In this document: piece after piece, positions 58,501 to 64,000 of the stretch | How positions within the stretch are numbered: position 1 is the stretch's first letter | Layout: each line of letters opens with the position of its first letter | NCBI GenBank assembly: GCA_039545315.1 | Contig: BCIM01000003.1 | Location: forward strand, 62,001-126,000 | Direction of reading: 5' to 3' | Length of the DNA: 64,000 bases | Origin: Kondoa malvinella | Taxonomy: Eukaryota > Basidiomycota > Agaricostilbomycetes > Agaricostilbales > Kondoaceae | Position numbers and translations under genes: made by a program | The notes under the pieces: generated by a model | Database searches by the model: none | Seen by the model: the letters and a program-made list of their open reading frames with translations, nothing else | What the model was told of the DNA's origin: nothing

Positions 58501-59471
58501 TCCCTTCGGTCCTTCTTCAACGACCCGTCCAAACTCGGTCTCGGAGAAGATGTCCGTTCTGTTCACTTCCTACCATTCCCTGTCGTCCGCCAAGAATATT
58601 TTGACACCACAATCGAAAGACAAGTCTTGCGCATGCAGACTGTCATTCAGCTAGCAAGAGTTGTCCGAGATCGCGAGACATTACCTTTGAAGGTCAGTCT
58701 ACGACAGATCAAGCAGCTTGGGAGTTGCTCAGCTAGCCTCGTGCCTGACAGACACCGCTCAAAGAGATTGTCGTCTACCACGAATCACAAGAATACCTCG
58801 ACGACATCACCTCCCTTTCTCAATACATCCAAGAAGAAATCAACGTCCGCGAAGTCATCTGCACAAGCGATGCTGAACGCTGTGGTGTCAAATGGCGTCT
58901 CTCTGCTGATTTCGCCGTCTTGGGCAAGAAGCTCCGAAAAGACTTGCCAAAAGTCAAGAAAGGTCTAGAAAGCGTTACTTCGGAAGAAGCGAAAGCTTTC
59001 AATCAATCTGGCGAGATTACTGTTGCTGGCGTTCCGCTCGTCAAGGGTGATTTGATGGCTTCGTTGTTTGTGGATGATATTCCGGTTGCGCAAGGTGGAT
59101 CAGAGTACAAGAGTCATTCGGATGGTGATGTGGTCGTGATGATGGATTGCTTGGTTCGACCGGAGTACATTGATGAAGCTTTGGCGAGATCGTTGGCGAC
59201 CAATGTCCAGAAAGCGCGGAAAGAAGCTCGTTTGCAAGCGACGGATGATGTGGATGTCTATTTGCGCACGGTGTCGCCTGAAGGAAGGGAGTTGGTCGAT
59301 CGGTTGCTAAGAGGATCAGTTGCGGAGACTATCGTTCGGGTGTTGAAGAAGGTGCCGGCGGATCGCTCGCAAATGCCTGAAGGGACAACACCATTCTACG
59401 TCACGCCTGAAGATTCACCTTTGGAGTTGGATGAACAGAAGGTCTACATCACGCTGGTCAAGCTATCTTAA
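55530..59471 (+). CDS. ILS1: Cytosolic isoleucyl-tRNA synthetase
   Basis: Charges tRNA-Ile in the cytosol. N-terminus [23 protein letters not shown] then [18 protein letters not shown] with the HIGH-type motif (HYGH), [11 protein letters not shown], an editing domain with [14 protein letters not shown] and [15 protein letters not shown], and the KMSKS motif in [15 protein letters not shown]. The anticodon-binding region and a C-terminal extension follow. First introns: 55612-55671 and 55743-55795; the second has the donor GTTCGT. At least seven more short introns. About 1,080 residues, as expected for the eukaryotic cytosolic enzyme. Convergent with SNU23, with 45 bp between stops. Confidence 0.95.
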
Positions 59472-59516
59472 GGGTTGGTACAAGTACAAGATATTACAAT
59501 TCAATCATCTAGATGA

Positions 59517-60483
59517 CTATTTCGCTGCCCCAAACCCACTGAAACCCATCATAACTTGCATCTGCTGTTCTTCCTCTGTTAAGACAGGCTTGACATCCTC
59601 TTGCGCTTTTTTCAAGGCTTTGGCTTCCTTTTTCTGTTCCCTCCTTGCTACTTTATCGTTGTCCTCTGCTGCTTTAATCTCTTTCAACCGAGTCGCGAAA
59701 TCATACTCTTTCTTTTCCGCTGCTTCTCTGGATTGTTCCCTTAGTTGAGCAATCTTGATGCGGACTTGATCGAGTGTAGATTTCGCAACTCGAGTAGTTT
59801 GACCTAACCTCTTGAGATCTGCCGCACTTATTAGCATATACCGTCGAGCAGCGAGACGAGGACAACACACGACTCCTTCCATTCAAATGATCCAAATAGC
59901 TCTGACTGTCCTTATGGTTCCTCGAGCAAACATCACAGTAATAACCAGGTTGACCAGGACCTCTACCAGCCGAAGCGTTGACGACCATAATCTTGTTTAA
60001 ATTCTTATCAAGCTCCAAAGACCCTTCGCGAGCTTTCGCCTTTTCTGTAGGTTTAGGCAAATCGACATCTTGTTTCTTTCGAGGTGCTTTCTTGCCTATG
60101 ACCAGATTGTGAGCTATCAGGATCCAACAGGGGAGGGGAAAGATGTACCTTTGCGTTTAGCTTCTTCTGCTTCTTGGGCGTGTTCACGAGCTTCCCTGTC
60201 CTGTAAAAGACAGTCAATTCCGTTGATCGAGTGTTGAAGGGGGAAGGACTCACCTTTTCTCGTGCTTTCTCTTGATATTCCGCTACATCCCATGTTCGAC
60301 TATACGTGCACAAGTCAATCAGTGCACAGCTCAAGGCTAGGTAGAGAGATGTGAAATACCGAAAGTTGGCAGATGACTATATTTGACAAGGCGAGCAGAT
60401 CAGAACTAGATACACAGAGAGCATAGGAGAGAGAGAGGCAGGCGACGTACAGCTGATCCAGCCGTTTCCTTCTTTGTTGCCAT
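59517..60483 (-). CDS. SNU23: U4/U6.U5 tri-snRNP protein Snu23/ZMAT2
   Basis: A spliceosomal protein of the B complex with one U1-type C2H2 zinc finger. MATKKETAGSA is joined by introns to SSANF-RRTWDVAEYQEKARE, the family's DFRRTWDxxEYxExA signature. The finger is YYCDVCSRNHKDSQSYLDHLNG with both Cys and His pairs. RLGQTTRVAKSTLDQVRIKI and a Lys/Glu-rich helix follow. Ends MMGFSGFGAAK. Four or more introns of 45-120 nt. Its start is 29 bp from the divergent NmrA-like gene start. Confidence 0.92.
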
Positions 60484-60512
60484 GTTTGCTGGTATTCCAA
60501 GAACAACGAACG
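60484..60512. promoter_or_regulatory. 29-bp divergent spacer, SNU23/NmrA-like
   Basis: Twenty-nine base pairs separate the two start codons. Leaders must be tiny or overlap the partner's coding exon. Confidence 0.55.
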
Positions 60513-62077
60513 ATGGCGAGAACTATTCTAGGTGAGCCACATCTCATACAGGAGGGGGTGAATAGCCAAAGCTGACTATCTGCCTGTGTGTCTCTAGTAA
60601 CTGGAGGTGAGACCTACTCAAAGGGAGTTCCATGTGAAGCGGCGAAATGACGATTGGAAGCACAGCGACTGGCAAACAAGGCGGAGCAGTAGTCAACGCT
60701 CTCGTCAAAGCCAACAAATCCTCAAACGAGCAGAAATACACTATTCTCGCTCTCACGCGCAACAAGGACTCTCCTGCCGCTCAGAGTTTGACCAGTTTAC
60801 CCAATGGTGCGTTTGATCTCTCCCTCGGTCCCTGGAATGAACAAGCTGATGGGCTGCCGATAGTACAACTCGTCGTGGGCGATTTGGATAACCCAGATGC
60901 AATCTTTCAACAGACTGGTCATGTAGATGGTGTCTTTAGCGTTCAAACTGTAAGTTGACTTTCATTCCCTCCCGGCCTTGTCAACTCTTTCTGATCGTGC
61001 TAGTAGTACAACCTACAAGGTCAAACAGTAGCAACAGAAGAACGTCAAGGCAAAGTACCTCCTCTCCCTTCTTTGCATTCCAGAGCAGTGCTAAGTATAG
61101 CTCAACAGGCATTGGCGGACTCAGCTTCCAAACATGGTGTCAAGCAGTTTGTCTATTCTTCAGTTGAACGAGGCGGGAAAGACTGGACTACCGATATTCC
61201 ACATTTCGCAAGCAAGGCGAATATCGAAGCGTACATCAAGAACACGCAATTGCAGTGGACGTACGTCTTGCATTCGGGTATTGACGGCATGCTGACTGTG
61301 TGGAGGGATTAGCTTCTTGAGGCCTGTATGCTTCATGGAAAAGTAAGTAAACCTCTTTCGCGACCCGTGATCTTTGCTAATATGTTGCTTCTTTAAGCAT
61401 TACTCGTAAGTTGGTCACGAATATAAGAGAACCTGTTCAATCTGAAAGACCACATTTCCAGCTGACTTCTACGGCAAGTGAGTAGTCTTTCTGGCGCTGC
61501 CCACGGTTACCTAATTCCCGAATAAGGATCTTTGGCGCGACCTGGGCATCCTGGCTAGGCGGTAACCAACGCTTACAACTCGTCTCTGTCGCCGACATTG
61601 GTTCTTTCGCTCTCCTCGCCTTTGAGAAACCAGATGAATGGTCCAACAAAGCCATTGCTCTAGCAGGCGACGAAAAGACTTTGAACGAGATTGATTTCAT
61701 TTTCATGAAACAGTTTGGTTATGGGATGCCTAGAGGGTTTGGTTGGATGGGTTCTGCATTCACGGCTTATGATAAGGATATGGCGGTGCGTTTTTGGAGC
61801 TCCTTTGCGCGAAGTGGAAGGTTGCTGATGTGATGATGGATGAGTGTAGAAGATGTTTACTTTCTTTAGGGATGTTGGGTTCAGAGCCGACATCAAGGAG
61901 TGTCGTCGTGAGTTCTCGATCTAACGATGGAATGGCTCGGAGCTGAATGTCGTACAGGCTTGGTGTACGATGTCAAGACTACCGAACAGTGGTTGACGAA
62001 CAGCAAGGCTTGGGTGAGTGTTGCACGTCTGCTTTGAGGGCCAGCGCTGATGCGCTGTGTAGCACCCTTACATCTAA
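60513..62077 (+). CDS. NmrA-like NAD(P)-binding protein, 12 exons
   Basis: A 317-residue Rossmann-fold protein of the NmrA/HSCARG group, atypical short-chain dehydrogenases that often sense redox state rather than catalyse. The dinucleotide-binding motif is MARTILVTGATGKQGG, assembled from exons 60513-60531, 60598-60606 (9 nt) and 60666-60949. Later segments: VDGVFSVQTYNLQG, HGVKQFVYSSVERGG, FLRPVCFMENI-TPDFYGKIFG, VSVADIGSFALLAFE and MFTFFRDVGFRAD. An 8-nt exon (61398-61405) and a 16-nt exon (61462-61477) are required in the middle. All twelve exons sum to 954 nt. A Met at 60647 would start without the TGA of the motif and is rejected. Confidence 0.88.
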
Positions 62078-62553
62078 TCTGCTCGCCTATCATTGTCTGA
62101 TATTTAGGACACTCCGCTTTCTTTAGCTTTGTAGCATAGTGCATATTTTGATTTGATTTGCTGTAACAATTCGTGTCACGACGCTGTCATGCAACTTCGA
62201 CGTTTCTGATGCTCAGGATAAGGCGAAACATAGCATTGATTTCGTGTACAGATGCATTACCCAGCAATCGAAATAGCATGCATTCAAGAATTCGTCACCA
62301 TACTTAGGGCTGGTCGCTGCAAACTGCATTTAGGCACGAGAAGCAGTCAAATGGAAGCTGCGCAGCTTACGCATGCCTGTTCGTGCCTTCTGGCGTTCTG
62401 CGGAGCGTGCCGCTTATTGCACTTGACGCACAGAACACCACCAGCGTGGATGCCATGGACGTGTCTATTCATCTAAGCTCATTAAGGGTGAGTCAGAGCA
62501 ATAGATAGTCTACTATCCAAGCCCACAGTTGTCTCTGGGGCAATATGTACCTG
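62078..62553. other. Intergenic, no gene seen
   Basis: About 475 bp after the NmrA-like stop. Short ORFs only. Confidence 0.4.
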
Positions 62554-62943
62554 CTATCTCGCAATTGGTCCACAGGCAGTGATTGACGTTGACATGACCA
62601 ACTCGATGAGCGGTCTGCAGGTGGGTCCATAGCTGACAAAAGACGAATCAAGCACAGCTGCCATCCTAATCCGACCACTTGCGGCTTCCCAGCTGTCGAG
62701 TACTACCGTGCAAGCGCCCCAGTGACAGCGCCCAAGCAAATCTACCGTATTGACGTCAGGCTGAGGCTGTGACATGTCCCATAGCTTTCCGACAGTCCTA
62801 TCTCCTGTAATTGTCGCAAAGACGCTGTCGGGCACGAAGCGCCCTCCGTAATACCAACCATGCAGATACTTGGACCCTAATCCAAAGTGATGCCATTGAC
62901 GATTGTAGAATTGATCACGCACGGGGTTTGGTATTGCAGACAT
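62554..62943 (-). CDS. Hypothetical protein, unrecognised
   Basis: An open frame of 129 codons from MSAIPNPVRDQFY. It contains HHFGLGSKYLHGWYYGGRFV, VGKLWDMSQPQPDV and GRCHWGACTVVLDSWEA, rich in aromatic residues and His. No family recognised, no signal peptide or TM helix. The frame stays open upstream to 63279, but the upstream part is less protein-like, so the start at 62943 is preferred. It could be a single-exon gene or a chance ORF. Confidence 0.4.
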   Translation of the reverse strand: MSAIPNPVRDQFYNRQWHHFGLGSKYLHGWYYGGRFVPDSVFATITGDRTVGKLWDMSQPQPDVNTVDLLGRCHWGACTVVLDSWEAASGRIRMAAVLDSSFVSYGPTCRPLIELVMSTSITACGPIAR

Positions 62944-63473
62944 GATGAGAAGAATATGACTTTGGAAGAGGAAAGCTAGCAATGAAACGCTTCTCGTCTC
63001 AACGATTGGACAAAGGGAGAGCTTGCCGAAAAAAACCAAGACGGGAGAAGTTGACTTCCAGATATCTAGTCTTCCTGCGCTTTGGTATAGTAAAGTAGAC
63101 GCTACTAGTCCAAGACGGATCTTGTGCAGTGCATTTGGTGAATTTGGCCTAGCGAATAGAATTCGTCTGTGCTGACCAATGTCTTCTGTTGCAAGGCAAA
63201 GTGAACGAATCGCCCTCCGGATAGAGTCTGTTTGGTAGACGTAGACTGCTTGTGTATCTGTAGCGGAGCTGTTTGCCAATGATCGAAGCCTCTGTCGCGA
63301 GGAAACAGTCTTTAGGCCAGCATTATTGGCCGCTATTCGCGCTGATATGCCATCGTTGAGTTCTCTGAGTCTGCTTGACCGCGTTCTGGCCTTATCGCTG
63401 AATCCGATAAGCTTTCGCGCGGCAAGACCTTATCAGGTATGTCTCTGGCTGAGTCGTCTTCTGATCAGCGACC
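62944..63473. other. Spacer, mostly promoter
   Basis: About 530 bp between the hypothetical minus ORF and the acid phosphatase start. An open minus frame continues upstream of 62943, and a short plus ORF (63326) has no support. Confidence 0.4.
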
Positions 63474-64000
63474 ATGAGCGAGCAAGTACTAGGCGTAGTT
63501 GCTTTGACAAGGTCTGCTAAGTAGTCTTGGAATGTCATGCGCAATTATCTGAACAAGGCCGTTTCGAACAGACACGGAGATAGAAGAGGCTTCTACCAGG
63601 ATCCAATCACATACGCCGCTTCAGATACGGGCGAGTCATCATCTAGCAGCTCGTGCATAACCTGCTGACAGTATAGTATAGTCTTGACTCAGCTGGGTGA
63701 GGTACAACAATACGGTTTGGGACAACTGCTTCGGTCATTATACTTTACCAATGGATCTGCAAGCTTGATACAAGGGATATCTACTGGTCTGGTAGATGGG
63801 AAACAGGTCGAGTTCAGGGCAGACGCTGGTGTAAGCTGCCTCTTGTGCCAAACAGCAATGAAAAACTGATAGATGTCTAGGGAGAAGGCAGCGTCATTTT
63901 CGACAGCGCACTTGCTCTCACGCAAGGTCTCTTTCCTACTACCACTTCGTCGAATACTACTTTAGCGAACGGGACAGTAATCACGTAAGGTTTGCATCTT
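63474..64000 (+). CDS. Histidine acid phosphatase family protein (cut by right edge)
   Basis: The start of a histidine acid phosphatase. MSEQVLGVVALTRHGDRRG carries the catalytic RHGxR motif. LTQLGEVQQYGLGQLLRSLYF and GGEGSVIFDSALALTQGLFP fit the family's LTxLGExQxxxLG and GGxxxVIxDSA...GLFP blocks. Exons: 63474-63511, 63572-63630, 63682-63830 and 63881-63984; a donor at 63985 starts an intron that runs off the window. The second intron (63631-63681) needs a GC donor (GCGAGT). There is no signal peptide, so it is probably intracellular or membrane-anchored elsewhere. Confidence 0.83.

Noticed and set aside
1..64000. tRNA genes, transposons, CRISPR arrays or viral remnants
   Set aside because: I saw no B-box-like GGTTCRANTCC, no terminal repeats with transposase or reverse transcriptase, and no regular short repeats; small RNAs could still be missed by eye.

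Overview
This window is nuclear DNA from a fungus, almost certainly a basidiomycete with a compact, intron-dense genome. The evidence is protein-coding genes broken by very many introns of only about 44-67 nt with GT...AG ends and CTGAC/CTAAC-like branch sites, very short spacers between genes on both strands, and a gene set typical of fungi (Mph1, Ure2-type GST, sphingolipid C9-methyltransferase, Sec7, Rcf2-like, hybrid histidine kinase, BNA7-type formamidase). I saw no tRNA, rRNA, transposon, CRISPR array or viral gene. Gene models were built by hand from splice sites and frame; for many of them the summed exon length is an exact multiple of three (GST, uL11m, mS42, ATP7, PC-esterase, HAD, LtaS-like, NOP56, PPT2, TCA17, SAM carrier, NmrA).

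Layout. 0-5.2 kb: a GDSL hydrolase cut by the left edge, then the DNA helicase MPH1. 5.3-9.1 kb: an LRRC40-like leucine-rich-repeat protein and a 13-exon glutathione transferase. 9.6-13.4 kb: a run of mitochondrial genes (uL11m and mS42 back to back, an Rcf2-like candidate, ATP synthase subunit d). 13.7-24.3 kb: an unrecognised helical protein, a PC-esterase, a hybrid histidine kinase and a secreted type-B carboxylesterase, all on the minus strand. 24.6-31.8 kb: a HAD phosphatase, an LtaS-like membrane sulfatase, a Tctex-type dynein light chain, PEX11, and a small membrane protein. 32-41 kb: sphingolipid C9-methyltransferase and the Arf exchange factor SEC7. 41-48.5 kb: NOP56, PPT2, TCA17, a probable mitochondrial helical-repeat protein and kynurenine formamidase. 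48.5-55.4 kb: an ABC-F ATPase, a MYND-finger protein, small uncertain ORFs and the S-adenosylmethionine carrier. 55.5-64 kb: cytosolic isoleucyl-tRNA synthetase, SNU23, an NmrA-like protein, a hypothetical ORF and a histidine acid phosphatase cut by the right edge.

The most striking feature is the gene architecture rather than any one gene: exons of 1, 7, 8, 9 and 10 nt that are needed to keep known proteins in frame, recurrent GTTCGT/GTTCGC donors, one GC-AG intron, divergent start codons only 25 and 29 bp apart, a same-strand gene pair separated by 18 bp, and convergent genes whose stop codons overlap. I did not find a clearly new multi-gene system; the best candidates for new biology are the micro-exon/twin-intron structures and a handful of proteins I could not place.
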